DNA of 64,000 nt from assembly GCF_020181355.1 (NCBI RefSeq), contig NZ_CP084004.1:744001-808000 (forward strand). Direction: 5' to 3'. Positions 49,418 through 58,224 of this stretch are shown piece by piece. Origin of the DNA: Collinsella aerofaciens (GTDB lineage: Bacteria > Actinomycetota > Coriobacteriia > Coriobacteriales > Coriobacteriaceae). A program made the translations under genes and the position numbers. A model generated the notes under the pieces. It was not told the origin of the DNA and made no database searches. It saw only the letters and a program-made list of their open reading frames with translations. How positions within the stretch are numbered: the stretch's first letter is position 1; the number at the start of each line of letters is the position of its first letter.

Positions 49418-49458
49418 AAGGCGGGTAACGCCAAAATACGAGGCTCTGAGGGGATGCC

Positions 49459-51129
49459 ATGTCTCAAGAAACCATCCGCGCGGCCGAGCGTGCCGCGGGA
49501 CAGGTGAACGCCATGTCGACGTATGATCCGGACTCTGACCAGCTGCATGAGGAATGCGGCGTTTTTGGTGTCTGGGCGCCCGATCGCGACGTGGCTCGAC
49601 TGACGTACTTTGGCCTGCGTGCACTGCAGCATCGCGGCCAAGAATCGGCGGGAATCGCCGTTGGTGACGGCGGTACGGTTATGGTCCGCAAGGATCTGGG
49701 CCTGCTCGACCGCGTGTTCTCCAATGCCGACTTGTCGACGCTCTCCGGTCAGCTGGCCGTGGGTCATGTGCGCTACGGCACCGCCGGCGCCAAGAGCTGG
49801 GAAGCCTCTCAGCCGCACCTCTCTACCATCAATAGCGTCATTATCGCGCTCGCGCACAACGGCACCCTCGTCAACACCGACGAGCTGCGTCGCCAGCTGA
49901 TCGAGCTGGGCGTACCGTTCCTCTCCAACTCGGATTCCGAGGTCGCGACCAAACTCATCGGCTACTTTACTCAGCGTACTGGCCATCTGCGCGAGGGCAT
50001 TCGCAAGACCATGGAGCTCGTGCGCGGCGGCTACGCCATGACGCTCATCAACGAGCAGGCGCTCTACGCATTCCGCGATCCGCACGGCATTCGCCCGCTC
50101 GTGCTGGGCAAGCTGGTGGATGAGGGCCTGGACCAGGCCGATGCCGCATCCGTTTCGCAGCTGCCGTCGCAGGACGGCGCCGCGACGGTCGACGCCACCA
50201 CCCATGTCACGCGCGCCGGCGGCTGGGTCGTTGCCTCCGAGACCTGCGCGCTCGATATCGTGGGCGCCGAGTACGTCCGCGACGTCCGTCCCGGTGAGAT
50301 TTTGCGCATCAGCGCCGAGGGCCTTGTGTCCGAGCAGGGCGTGCCTGCCGCCGAAGAGCCTGCTAACTGCATTTTTGAGCAGGTCTACTTTGCTCGCCCC
50401 GATTCCATCATGAACGGCAAGAGCGTCTACGCCTGCCGTTATGACATGGGTCGTCAGCTGGCACATGAGGAGCCCGTCGAGGCCGACCTGGTCATCGGCG
50501 TGCCCGACTCCGGCCTGCCGCCCGCGGAGGGCTATTCGCACGAGAGCGGCATTCCCTTTGGCGAGGGCCTCATCAAGAACCGCTACGTGGGCCGTACGTT
50601 TATCGAGCCTACGCAGGAGTTGCGCGCCATGGGCGTGCGCATGAAGCTCAACCCGCTGCGCGACAACATCGAGGGCAAGCGCCTGGTCGTCATCGACGAC
50701 TCCATCGTGCGTGGCACCACCATGGTGCAGCTCGTCAAGATGCTGCGCAACGCTGGCGCCAAGGAGATTCATATCCGCATCAACTCGCCCGAGGTCATCT
50801 GGCCGTGCTTCTACGGTATCGATACCGACGTACAGTCGCAGCTTATCAGCGCCAACAAGACGGTCGACGAGATTTGCGAGTATATCGGCGCCGATTCGCT
50901 GGCCTTCCTTTCGGTCGAGGGCCTGCTGAAGGTCATGCCCAAGGGCGGTTACTGCGATGCGTGCTTTACCGGCCGCTACCCCGTGGCGATTCCCGAGAGC
51001 TTTGGCCGCGACAAGTTTATGGAGGGCTTTAAGCCCCGCAACCTGGATAAGCCGCTGCACTTTGACGACGACGCCGTGGTCGAGAAATACGACGACCGCA
51101 GCTGGGAAGAGAAGCACGGCGAGGCCTAA
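49459..51129 (+). CDS. purF: Amidophosphoribosyltransferase
   Basis: First committed step of purine synthesis: PRPP and glutamine to phosphoribosylamine. 556 residues. The Ntn-type nucleophile is Cys33 in HEECGVFGVWAP, so a 32-residue propeptide must be removed. FGLRALQHRGQESAGIAV and GHVRYGTAGAKSWEASQP belong to the glutaminase; the PRPP loop is VVIDDSIVRGTTMVQLV. Cysteines that could hold an iron-sulfur cluster in Bacillus-type PurF are partly present (YCDACF). A repeat element begins at its stop codon. Confidence 0.96.
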   Translation: MSQETIRAAERAAGQVNAMSTYDPDSDQLHEECGVFGVWAPDRDVARLTYFGLRALQHRGQESAGIAVGDGGTVMVRKDLGLLDRVFSNADLSTLSGQLAVGHVRYGTAGAKSWEASQPHLSTINSVIIALAHNGTLVNTDELRRQLIELGVPFLSNSDSEVATKLIGYFTQRTGHLREGIRKTMELVRGGYAMTLINEQALYAFRDPHGIRPLVLGKLVDEGLDQADAASVSQLPSQDGAATVDATTHVTRAGGWVVASETCALDIVGAEYVRDVRPGEILRISAEGLVSEQGVPAAEEPANCIFEQVYFARPDSIMNGKSVYACRYDMGRQLAHEEPVEADLVIGVPDSGLPPAEGYSHESGIPFGEGLIKNRYVGRTFIEPTQELRAMGVRMKLNPLRDNIEGKRLVVIDDSIVRGTTMVQLVKMLRNAGAKEIHIRINSPEVIWPCFYGIDTDVQSQLISANKTVDEICEYIGADSLAFLSVEGLLKVMPKGGYCDACFTGRYPVAIPESFGRDKFMEGFKPRNLDKPLHFDDDAVVEKYDDRSWEEKHGEA

Positions 51130-51168
51130 AACCTGCCATGTAGGGACAGGTTCATTTTGGTAGGTTTT
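51128..51168. repeat. REP-like element, GGGACAGGTT type, copy 1
   Basis: Arms AAAACCTGCCA (51128-51138) and TGGTAGGTTTT (51158-51168) around TAGGGACAGGTTCATTT. The first arm overlaps the purF stop codon. Related copies at 62063-62100 and, inverted, at 62226-62266. Confidence 0.7.
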
Positions 51169-51286
51169 ACCTGCTGTTTTGTTGATATGACGGCGCGTGC
51201 TGTTATGGCGCGCGCCGAAATGAACGCAACTATGAGCACCGTTTGGCGCCCGCGCGGCGCCACGGTAGTGGGAGAGGAAGGCTCAG

Positions 51287-52390
51287 ATGAGCGACAGCAA
51301 GCATGTGACGTATGAGGACGCCGGCGTCGATACCGCCGAGGGCGGCCGCGCCGTCGACGCCATTAAGCAAATGGTTAAGGACACCAACCGTCCCGAGGTC
51401 ATCGGCGGTATCGGTGGCTTTGGTGGCTTATTCTCGGCCGCCGCGCTTAAGGATATGGAAGACCCGATTCTGATCAGCGGTACCGACGGCGTGGGCACCA
51501 AACTTGTGCTCGCCCAGATCATGGATCGTCACGAGACGGTGGGCCAGGACCTGGTCGCCATGTGCGTCAACGACATTTTGGCTTCGGGCGCCGAGCCGCT
51601 GTTCTTCCTGGACTACGTTGCCATCGGCCACATTGAGGCCGAGCACATGGCAAAGATCATCAAGGGTGTGGCCGACGGCTGCAAGCTCGCGGGCTGCGCG
51701 CTCGTGGGCGGCGAGATGGCCGAGCACCCCGGCGTCATGGCTCCGGCCGACTACGACCTTGCCGGCTTTACCGTGGGCGTCGTCGACCGTCCCAAGATGC
51801 TCGATCCCGCAAACGTCCGCCCCGGCGACGTGATTCTGGGCCTGCCTTCCACCGGCGTGCACTCCAACGGTTACTCGCTCGTGCGCAAGGTCATTGGCGT
51901 CGACGGCATTAAGCCGGGCACGCCCGAGGCCGCCGCTAAGGCCGAGGAGCTGAGCCGTCCGCTCGAGGAGCTCGGCGGCGCATCGCTGGCAGACGCCCTG
52001 TTGGCCCCCACGCGCATCTATGTCAAGCCGATTCTTGAGTTGCTCCGCGGCGGCGCCAACGTGCACGCTATCGCCCACATTACTGGCGGCGGTATTACCG
52101 AGAACCTCAACCGCGCGCTTGCCGACGACGTCGACGCCGTGGTCACCCGCAACGGCGCCGAGATGGGTTGGGACGTTCCGCCCGTCATCACCTACGTGTC
52201 GCGCCAGGCCGAGCTCGCGCCCAACGAGGCATGCAAGACCTTCAACATGGGCGTTGGCCTGTGCCTGATCGTCGCCCCCGAGGACGAGGCCGCGGTTACC
52301 GAGGCCCTGGTCGCGCTGGGCGAGAAGCCGTTCCGCGTGGGCGAGTGCGTTGAGGGTTCCGGTAAGGTCGTGTACTCCGATGAGCGCTAA
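51287..52390 (+). CDS. purM: Phosphoribosylformylglycinamidine cyclo-ligase
   Basis: Makes AIR from FGAM with ATP. 367 residues. IGGIGGFGGLFSAAAL, LISGTDGVGTKLVLAQ, DDILASGAEP-like (VNDILASGAEPLFFLDYVA) and GGEMAEHPGVM are the AIR synthetase motifs. GAGAGGAAGG precedes the ATG. The last bases overlap purN by 11, so the two are coupled. Confidence 0.96.
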   Translation: MSDSKHVTYEDAGVDTAEGGRAVDAIKQMVKDTNRPEVIGGIGGFGGLFSAAALKDMEDPILISGTDGVGTKLVLAQIMDRHETVGQDLVAMCVNDILASGAEPLFFLDYVAIGHIEAEHMAKIIKGVADGCKLAGCALVGGEMAEHPGVMAPADYDLAGFTVGVVDRPKMLDPANVRPGDVILGLPSTGVHSNGYSLVRKVIGVDGIKPGTPEAAAKAEELSRPLEELGGASLADALLAPTRIYVKPILELLRGGANVHAIAHITGGGITENLNRALADDVDAVVTRNGAEMGWDVPPVITYVSRQAELAPNEACKTFNMGVGLCLIVAPEDEAAVTEALVALGEKPFRVGECVEGSGKVVYSDER

Positions 52391-53081
52391 CGAGCAGATG
52401 GCTGCTGCCGAGAGCTTGGGCTTTGTGCCCTACACCCGTCCGACCGGCACCGATACGGCTGAGCCGCTCAAGATCGGTGTGCTCATCAGCGGTTCGGGTA
52501 CCAACCTGCAAGCGCTGATCGATCTGATCGCCGCCGGCAAGCTCAACGCTTCGATTGAGCTTGTGGTGTCGAGCCGTCCTTCGGCTAAGGGTTTGCAGCG
52601 CGCTGAGCGCGCGGGCATCCAGACGCTCACGCTGTCCAAGGATGTCTATGCTGACCCCATCGCCGCCGACGAGATCATCGCGCACGAGCTGCTCGAGCGC
52701 GGCTGCGAGTACGTGGTGATGGCCGGTTACATGCGTATGGTGCACACCCCGCTGCTGGCGGCGTTCCCCAACCGCGTGGTCAACTTGCACCCGGCGCTGC
52801 TGCCGAGCTTTACCGGTGCCCACGCGATCGACGATGCGTTTGCTCGCGGCGTCAAGGTGACCGGCGTGACCGTGCACTTTGCCAACGAGATCTACGACAA
52901 CGGTCCCATCATTGCCCAGCGTGCGCTGACTGTTGAGGAGGGCTGGGACGTCGACACGCTCGAGGAGCACATCCACGCGATCGAGCACGTGCTGTATCCC
53001 GAGGTCGTGCAGATGCTCGCCGACGGCCGCGTTCACGTGCTGGAGAGCGGCAAGGTCGCAATTGACGCGCCTCGCGGCTAG
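52380..53081 (+). CDS. purN: Phosphoribosylglycinamide formyltransferase
   Basis: Folate-dependent GAR transformylase, third step of purine synthesis. 233 residues with an extra N-terminal segment of about 30. Core: KIGVLISGSGTNLQALIDLI, MAGYMRMVHTPLLAAF, VNLHPALLPSFTGAHAI with the catalytic Asn-His pair, and GVTVHFANEIYDNGPIIAQR with the conserved Asp near the end. ATG at 52380 inside the purM end. Confidence 0.95.
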   Translation: MSANEQMAAAESLGFVPYTRPTGTDTAEPLKIGVLISGSGTNLQALIDLIAAGKLNASIELVVSSRPSAKGLQRAERAGIQTLTLSKDVYADPIAADEIIAHELLERGCEYVVMAGYMRMVHTPLLAAFPNRVVNLHPALLPSFTGAHAIDDAFARGVKVTGVTVHFANEIYDNGPIIAQRALTVEEGWDVDTLEEHIHAIEHVLYPEVVQMLADGRVHVLESGKVAIDAPRG

Positions 53082-53113
53082 CGGCGCACAGTACAATTTA
53101 GCCGAGTAGTCAG

Positions 53114-53156
53114 GGTGGTCATTGGCGCCAAGACGCGCGTGGCCACCTTTTGTTTT
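53114..53156 (+). terminator. Terminator of purM-purN
   Basis: GGTGGTCA ... TGGCCACC stem (one G-T pair) with a small internal TTGGCGCCAA dyad, then TTTTGTTTT. Confidence 0.65.
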
Positions 53157-53159
53157 GGG

Positions 53160-53215
53160 TAGCCACCTGCGACGTTCTTTAACGACTAGTCATTCAAGAA
53201 CGTCGCAGGTGGCTA
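53160..53215. repeat. 20-bp perfect inverted repeat
   Basis: Arms at 53160-53179 (TAGCCACCTGCGACGTTCTT) and 53196-53215, 16-base loop with ACGACTAGTCATT. Lies just after the purN terminator and 18 bases before the EIIA gene. Confidence 0.75.
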
Positions 53216-53233
53216 GGTGAGAGAGGTGAGCGC

Positions 53234-53698
53234 ATGGCGGATAACGAAGCGCTGTTTACGCCTGAGCTGGTGTTTTTTGATTGGGAGTGTGCGACGCCGG
53301 ATGAGGTGTTCGCGCGGCTTGAGGGCGAGCTTGCACCACATGGCTACATTGCATCCGGTTGGCTCGATGCCGTCCGCACGCGCGAGGATGCCTATCCCAC
53401 GGGTCTCGCTATGCCGGCGGCAAACATTGCCATTCCGCATACCGATCCGGGGTTTGTGGCCAAGCCCTATATCGCGGTGGTGAAGCCCGCCGCGCCCGTG
53501 ACATTTAACGCTATGGCTGGCATGGGCGCTCCGGTGCCGGCGCAGATCGTCATCAATCTGGGCATCGCCGAGCCGGGCGGCCAGGTCGAGGCCCTGCAGG
53601 CACTCATGAACATCTTTATGGGCGCCGATGCCGCAGCCGACGTGCTCGGCCAGACCACGCCCCAGGGCATGGTCGACGCCATCCGCCGCCACTTCTAA
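53234..53698 (+). CDS. PTS fructose/nitrogen-type EIIA domain protein (stand-alone)
   Basis: 154 residues. The phospho-histidine is His69 in ANIAIPHTDPGFV, within the EIIA-type-2 fold (TREDAYPTGLAMPAANIAIP). The centre PVTFNAMAGMGAPVPAQIVI and the end FMGADAAADVLGQTTPQGMV fit galactitol/fructose-class EIIA. It stands alone, without IIB or IIC. It could serve a transporter elsewhere or a regulatory role. GAGAGAGG about nine bases before ATG. Confidence 0.87.
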   Translation: MADNEALFTPELVFFDWECATPDEVFARLEGELAPHGYIASGWLDAVRTREDAYPTGLAMPAANIAIPHTDPGFVAKPYIAVVKPAAPVTFNAMAGMGAPVPAQIVINLGIAEPGGQVEALQALMNIFMGADAAADVLGQTTPQGMVDAIRRHF

Positions 53699-53714
53699 GG
53701 TGGGGCTGAGTCGG

Positions 53715-53808
53715 CACTTGGGGACTGTCCCTAACTGCCGGCTGCCAGAGCTGTCCCCTTTGCACCAAAATGGTGCAGATTAATCTGTCCCCAATGCACC
53801 AAGCGTGC
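53715..53808. repeat. REP-like cluster with three GGGGAC/GTCCCC cores
   Basis: Contains TTGGGGACTGTCCCTA, GCTGTCCCCTTT and CTGTCCCCAATGCACC within 94 bases, plus the hairpin TGCACCA/TGGTGCA around 53761-53778. Non-coding spacer before the foldase gene. Confidence 0.6.
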
Positions 53809-53868
53809 CGCGGGGGCTGCGTTGTGACACAATGGCGTTTGTTCGATTCGTTATGCGAAAGGCCAACT

Positions 53869-55089
53869 ATGGCAAATAAGAAAAAGAACTCCGAGGCCGC
53901 GCCGACGCCCGAGCAGCAGGCCCGCGCTGCCTCCAGCTCTCGCAAGAAGCAGCGCAAGACGTACGTGTCTAAGACCGTCAAGATCGTCCTGGTGGTCATC
54001 GGCGTGCTGGCGATGCTGCTTTCCGTCTCGGCGATGGCGTGCTCCGGCCTTATGTCGCAGGCCGAGGACACCTCGGGCTACAAGCTGACCGGCGGTGTTG
54101 CTGCAACTATCAACGGCACCAACCTCACCGAGGACACCGTGACCAAGCAGATCATGAGCATGCGCACGTCCTACGGCTACACCAAGGATGAGGATTGGGC
54201 GCAGTATCTGGTTGACAACGACCTCACGCCCAAGAAGTACCGCAAGCAACTCATCGACTCCTACACGCAGCAGATTCTGCTTCAACAGGCACAGAAGGAG
54301 AACGGCGTGACGGTGTCGGACGAGGAGGTCGAGAAGGCTTGGAAGGGCGCGTGCAAGAGCGCGGGCGGTGCCAAGGCCTTTAAGAAGACCCTCAAGACCT
54401 ACGGCTATACCGAGGACACCTACAAGGACTCGCTCAAGGAGAGTCTGGCACAGCAAAAGCTCAAGGACGCCGTGGCGCCCACCAGCAAGCCCAAGGACAG
54501 CGAGATTGTCGATTACATCAACGAAAACCTGTCCAGCTACAACGACGCCCGCCGCTCGTCGAACATCCTGATCAAGGTTGATTCCGACGCTTCCGACGAG
54601 GACAAGGCTGCCGCCAAGGCCAAGGCGCAGGAGTGCCTGGACAAGATCAACTCCGGTGAGCTGAGCTTTGAGGACGCCGTTGAGCAGTACTCCGAGGACA
54701 CCGGTTCCAAGGAGAAGAAGGGCGATGTGGGCTGGGATAAGCTCACCACCTTTGTCGACAGCTACCAGACGGCGCTCGAGGGACTCAACAAGGGCGACGT
54801 GAGCGAAGTCGTCGAGTCGACCTATGGCTACCACATCATCAAGTGCACCGACTACTTCCATGTCGATAATCAGGTTGATGACATTAAGCAGGTGCCCAAG
54901 GACATCAAAAAGTACGTCTCCAACGTGGTGAAGACGCAAGCGGCCAGCACCGCGTACAGCGAGTGGCTGGAGCAGTACAAGAAGGACGCTGACATTACCG
55001 TCAACCCCATGCCCAAAGACGTGCCATACAACGTGAGTCTGAAGGGCGTCACCAAGAGTTCGACCGACGATTCGTCGACGACTGAGTAA
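53869..55089 (+). CDS. PrsA/SurA-like peptidyl-prolyl isomerase, membrane anchored
   Basis: Extracytoplasmic foldase. 406 residues. Basic N-terminus, then a membrane anchor (about 38-60, TVKIVLVVIGVLAMLLSVSA, followed by MACSG; a lipobox-like cysteine is present). The SurA-N-type region covers about 80-200 (VTVSDEEVEKAWKGACKSAG). The parvulin domain is about 215-320: ARRSSNILIKVDSDASDEDK, GELSFEDAVEQYSEDTGS and KGDVSEVVESTYGYHIIKCT. Ser/Thr-rich end. ATG at 53869 with GAAAGG upstream. Confidence 0.9.
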   Translation: MANKKKNSEAAPTPEQQARAASSSRKKQRKTYVSKTVKIVLVVIGVLAMLLSVSAMACSGLMSQAEDTSGYKLTGGVAATINGTNLTEDTVTKQIMSMRTSYGYTKDEDWAQYLVDNDLTPKKYRKQLIDSYTQQILLQQAQKENGVTVSDEEVEKAWKGACKSAGGAKAFKKTLKTYGYTEDTYKDSLKESLAQQKLKDAVAPTSKPKDSEIVDYINENLSSYNDARRSSNILIKVDSDASDEDKAAAKAKAQECLDKINSGELSFEDAVEQYSEDTGSKEKKGDVGWDKLTTFVDSYQTALEGLNKGDVSEVVESTYGYHIIKCTDYFHVDNQVDDIKQVPKDIKKYVSNVVKTQAASTAYSEWLEQYKKDADITVNPMPKDVPYNVSLKGVTKSSTDDSSTTE

Positions 55090-55143
55090 TCATGGGGCGG
55101 TGCTCGCGCGAGTGCCGCCCACGCTATTAGAGAGGATTTGCAG

Positions 55144-55587
55144 ATGACCAACGAAGAGCTGCAGAAGGAAATGATCGCGGCCATGAAGGCCAAGGATAAG
55201 GTTCGCCTGTCCATCATTCGCCAGGTCAAGGCTGAGGTGAAGAATATCGAGGTTAACGAGCGCCGCGATGTGACCGAGGAAGACGTCAACAGCATGATCA
55301 AGCGTCTGATCAAGCAGACGAGCGAGACGCTGGAGATGTCCATCAAGGCCGGCACCGACCAGGAGCGTACCGACAACCTGACCGAGCAGGTCAAGATTCT
55401 GGAGAGCCTGCTGCCCGCGCAGGTTTCGGGTGAGGAGCTCGAGGCTCTGATCGAGCAGGTTATCGCCGAGCTGGGTGCCACGTCCAAGAAGCAGATGGGC
55501 CAGGTTATGGGTGCCCTGGGCAAGGCAACCGGCGGCAACTTCGACAAGCCGGCCGCAGCAAAGATCGTCGGAGCCCGCCTCGCGTAG
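55144..55587 (+). CDS. YqeY/GatB-tail domain protein
   Basis: 147 residues, all-helical. LQKEMIAAMKAKDKVRLSII at the start and LESLLPAQVSGEELEALIEQ with GQVMGALGKATGGNFDKPAA at the end are the YqeY signature (related to the tail domain of GatB amidotransferase). Often annotated as tRNA-amidotransferase-associated; true role unknown. ATG at 55144 with GAGAGGA seven bases upstream. Ends with a terminator. Confidence 0.9.
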   Translation: MTNEELQKEMIAAMKAKDKVRLSIIRQVKAEVKNIEVNERRDVTEEDVNSMIKRLIKQTSETLEMSIKAGTDQERTDNLTEQVKILESLLPAQVSGEELEALIEQVIAELGATSKKQMGQVMGALGKATGGNFDKPAAAKIVGARLA

Positions 55588-55615
55588 GGGCCGAGCGGCA
55601 TATAGTTGATGTTGA

Positions 55616-55650
55616 GGGGGCGTGGCCATTGCGGTCACGCCCCTTTTTTG
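55616..55650 (+). terminator. Terminator of the YqeY gene
   Basis: GGGGGCGTGGCC ... GGTCACGCCCC stem followed by six T. Confidence 0.85.
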
Positions 55651-55660
55651 CTGGGCGGTG

Positions 55661-55727
55661 CTCATTGGGGACAGACTTAAATGAGTACCCAATGAGCAGG
55701 TACTCATTTAAGTCTGTCCCCAATGAG
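55661..55727. repeat. 29-bp perfect palindrome with GGGGACAG cores (REP-like)
   Basis: Arms at 55661-55689 (starting CTCATTGGGGACAGACTTAA) and 55699-55727, 9-base loop CAATGAGCA. Lies between the YqeY terminator and the ABC transporter operon. Confidence 0.8.
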
Positions 55728-55833
55728 TGGGTGGAAGGTTGCGGGTTCTTTACGGGAATGTAGTGTGGGCTGCGAAAACGTGGTTCTTTCCGTACAATAG
55801 TTCAACTCGTGTAAACGCAGGGAAGGGACATTC

Positions 55834-56565
55834 ATGGCAGACATGATCGAGATCAAGCATCTCAACAAGTACTTTGGCGACCTGCATGTGCTCAAAGATA
55901 TCAACCTCACCGTCAAGCGCGGCGAGAAGCTCGTAATGATCGGGCCTTCCGGTTCGGGTAAGTCGACGCTCATCCGTTGCGTCGATTATCTGGAGGAGCC
56001 CACGTCGGGCGAGGTAGTCATCGACGGTACGCCGCTCACCAAAAAGAACCACCTGGAGATGGCTCGCAAGTATAGCTCCATGGTGTTTCAGCAGTTCAAC
56101 CTGTATCCCAACATGACGGTGCTGGGCAACCTGACGCTCGCGCCCATCAAACTGCAAAAGAAGAGCAAGGAGGAGGCGACCGAGATCGCTATCGCCGCGC
56201 TCAAGCGTGTCGGCATGGCGCATAAGGCCGGCGAGTATCCGCAGAATCTCTCGGGCGGTCAGCAGCAGCGCATCGCCATCGCCCGTGCCCTGTGCACCAA
56301 GCAGCCCATCATCCTGTTTGACGAGCCGACCTCGGCACTCGACCCCGAGATGGTCCAGGAAGTTCTGGACGTCATGATCGAGCTCGCGCAGGAGGATATC
56401 ACCATGATCTGCGTGACGCACGAGATGGGCTTTGCGCGCCAGGTGGCCGACCGCGTCATCTTTATGGAGGACGGCCGCATCCTGGAGGAGGGCACGCCCG
56501 AGCACTTCTTCGATAACCCCGAGAACCCGCGCTGTCGCGAGTTCCTGTCCAAGATTCTGCACTAG
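55834..56565 (+). CDS. Polar amino-acid ABC transporter, ATP-binding protein (GlnQ type)
   Basis: 243 residues. Walker [14 protein letters not shown], signature [15 protein letters not shown], Walker [14 protein letters not shown] and the H-loop [11 protein letters not shown], all typical of the PAAT family (GlnQ, HisP, ArtP). GGAAGGGA precedes the ATG. First gene of an operon with one binding lipoprotein and two permeases, so it energises uptake of a polar amino acid; which one cannot be read. Confidence 0.94.
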   Translation: MADMIEIKHLNKYFGDLHVLKDINLTVKRGEKLVMIGPSGSGKSTLIRCVDYLEEPTSGEVVIDGTPLTKKNHLEMARKYSSMVFQQFNLYPNMTVLGNLTLAPIKLQKKSKEEATEIAIAALKRVGMAHKAGEYPQNLSGGQQQRIAIARALCTKQPIILFDEPTSALDPEMVQEVLDVMIELAQEDITMICVTHEMGFARQVADRVIFMEDGRILEEGTPEHFFDNPENPRCREFLSKILH

Positions 56566-56573
56566 GCGCGGTG

Positions 56574-57449
56574 ATGGACATGACGGATATGACGAGGGCG
56601 GCCGTGTCGCGCCGTCACTTTTTGCAGCTGGCGGGCGCCGGCATGCTCGCGCTGACGGGGACCGCGCTTACCGGCTGCGGCAACTCCACCAGCGGCGAGG
56701 GCTCCGACAAGGGGTCCAAGCTTGCGGCCATTAAGTCGCGCGGCCATCTGAATGCCGGCGTTAAGAAGGATGTTCCCGGCTACGGCTATTACGACACCGC
56801 CAAGGGCCGCTTTGAGGGCATGGAAGTCGATTTGTGCTACCAGATCGCCGCTGCCGTCTTTGGCGTGAGTTACAAGGAGGCCCGCGCCCAGGAGCTTGTC
56901 GAGTTTGCCGACGTAACGCCCAAGACGCGCGGTCCGCTGATCGATAACGGCCAACTTGACGTGGTCGCGGCGACCTACACCATCACCGACGAGCGCAAGA
57001 AGAGCTGGGATTTCTCGACGCCGTACCGCACCGACTACGTGGGACTCATGGTCAAGAAGCGTTCGGGCTTTACCTCGATTGAGGATCTGGATGGTAAGGT
57101 CATTGGTGTGAGCCAGGGTGCCACCACGCAGGGCCTGATCGAGCAGATGATCAAGGACAACGGCTTTAGCTGCAAGCCCGAGTTTAGGGCCTTTAGCGGC
57201 TACCCCATCATCAAGAGTTCGCTCGATGCCGGCAATATCGACGTCTTTGCCATGGACCGCTCCACGCTGGCCGGTTACATGAACGAGACCGTTGAGCTGC
57301 TGCAGCCCGAGGTCAAGTTTGGCGAGCAGGGCTACGGCGTGGCGACCAAGAAGGGCTGCGACCTTTCGGCCGTGGTCGATCAGGTGATTTGCGATCGCCT
57401 GGCCGATGGCTGGCTCGACCAAGAGGTCAAGACCTGGGGTCTCGTATAG
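56574..57449 (+). CDS. Amino-acid ABC transporter substrate-binding lipoprotein
   Basis: 291 residues. N-terminus with SRRHFLQLAGAGMLALTGTA, a Tat-like SRRxFL motif, followed by LTGCGN, a lipobox cysteine near residue 35. The periplasmic-binding fold type II: LAAIKSRGHLNAGVKKDVPG, MEVDLCYQIAAAVFG, DVVAATYTITDERKKSWDFS and GVSQGATTQGLIEQMIKDNG. Start uncertain; ATG at 56574 is followed by two more ATGs. Second gene of the transporter operon. Confidence 0.92.
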   Translation: MDMTDMTRAAVSRRHFLQLAGAGMLALTGTALTGCGNSTSGEGSDKGSKLAAIKSRGHLNAGVKKDVPGYGYYDTAKGRFEGMEVDLCYQIAAAVFGVSYKEARAQELVEFADVTPKTRGPLIDNGQLDVVAATYTITDERKKSWDFSTPYRTDYVGLMVKKRSGFTSIEDLDGKVIGVSQGATTQGLIEQMIKDNGFSCKPEFRAFSGYPIIKSSLDAGNIDVFAMDRSTLAGYMNETVELLQPEVKFGEQGYGVATKKGCDLSAVVDQVICDRLADGWLDQEVKTWGLV

Positions 57450-57474
57450 GCGCATCGTCCAAGGAAGGAATCAA

Positions 57475-58221
57475 ATGCTCGAAGGATTATTTGACGCCGA
57501 CCGTTGGTCGACGACATTTCAAAACATGGGGCCCTTCTGGGAGGGCTTTGGCGTGACGCTGCAAGTGGTCGTTGCCGGTCTGCTGCTGTCGCTGGTGCTG
57601 GGCACGCTGCTGGGCGTGTTCTCTACCACTCGTTCGCGCGTGCTGCGCGCCATAAGCCGCGTGTACGTTGAGTTTTACCAGAACACCCCGTTGCCCGTAC
57701 AGGTTCTCTTTATGTACATGGCCGGTCCGCAGTTTTTGCAGGCCATAACCGGTGCCGACCAGCCGGTGCGCATCGCGCCGTTCGTGCTGGGCTTCTTGGG
57801 CGTGGGTCTGTATCACGCGGCCTACATTTCGGAGGTCATCCGCACTGGTATCGAGGCGGTTCCGCGCGGTCAGATGGAGGCGGCCCAGAGCCAGGGCTTC
57901 ACCCGTGCGCAGGCGTACTGGTACATCGTGCTGCCCCAGACATTCAAGATCATTCTGCCGCCGCTGTGTAACCAGGCGCTCAACCTGGTCAAGAACACGT
58001 CGGTGCTGGCACTTGTGGCCGGCGGCGACCTTATGTACCGTTCCGACAACTTTGTGAGTCTGTACGGTTACCTGCAGGGATACATCGTCTGCTGCCTTAT
58101 GTACTTCATCATCTGCTTTCCGCTCGCCATGCTGGTGCAGTGGCTCGAGCGCCGCTCCAAGGAGCGTCCGCGCGGCGTGAGTCTGGCCGAGCTGGGGCTC
58201 GACAACGTAGAGGAGGCCTAG
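57475..58221 (+). CDS. Amino-acid ABC transporter permease 1
   Basis: 248 residues with about five membrane segments. FGVTLQVVVAGLLLSLVLGT at the start, the EAA loop EVIRTGIEAVPRGQMEAAQS then QGF, and LPQTFKIILPPLCNQALNLV are PAAT-permease hallmarks. ATG at 57475 with AAGGAAGGA upstream. Pairs with the next gene as a heterodimer. Confidence 0.93.
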   Translation: MLEGLFDADRWSTTFQNMGPFWEGFGVTLQVVVAGLLLSLVLGTLLGVFSTTRSRVLRAISRVYVEFYQNTPLPVQVLFMYMAGPQFLQAITGADQPVRIAPFVLGFLGVGLYHAAYISEVIRTGIEAVPRGQMEAAQSQGFTRAQAYWYIVLPQTFKIILPPLCNQALNLVKNTSVLALVAGGDLMYRSDNFVSLYGYLQGYIVCCLMYFIICFPLAMLVQWLERRSKERPRGVSLAELGLDNVEEA

Positions 58222-58224
58222 CGC

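Noticed and set aside
45857-53081. A single purine operon from purE to purN
   Set aside because: A convergent membrane-protein gene, terminators and unrelated genes lie between purE and purF, so at least two separate units are present.
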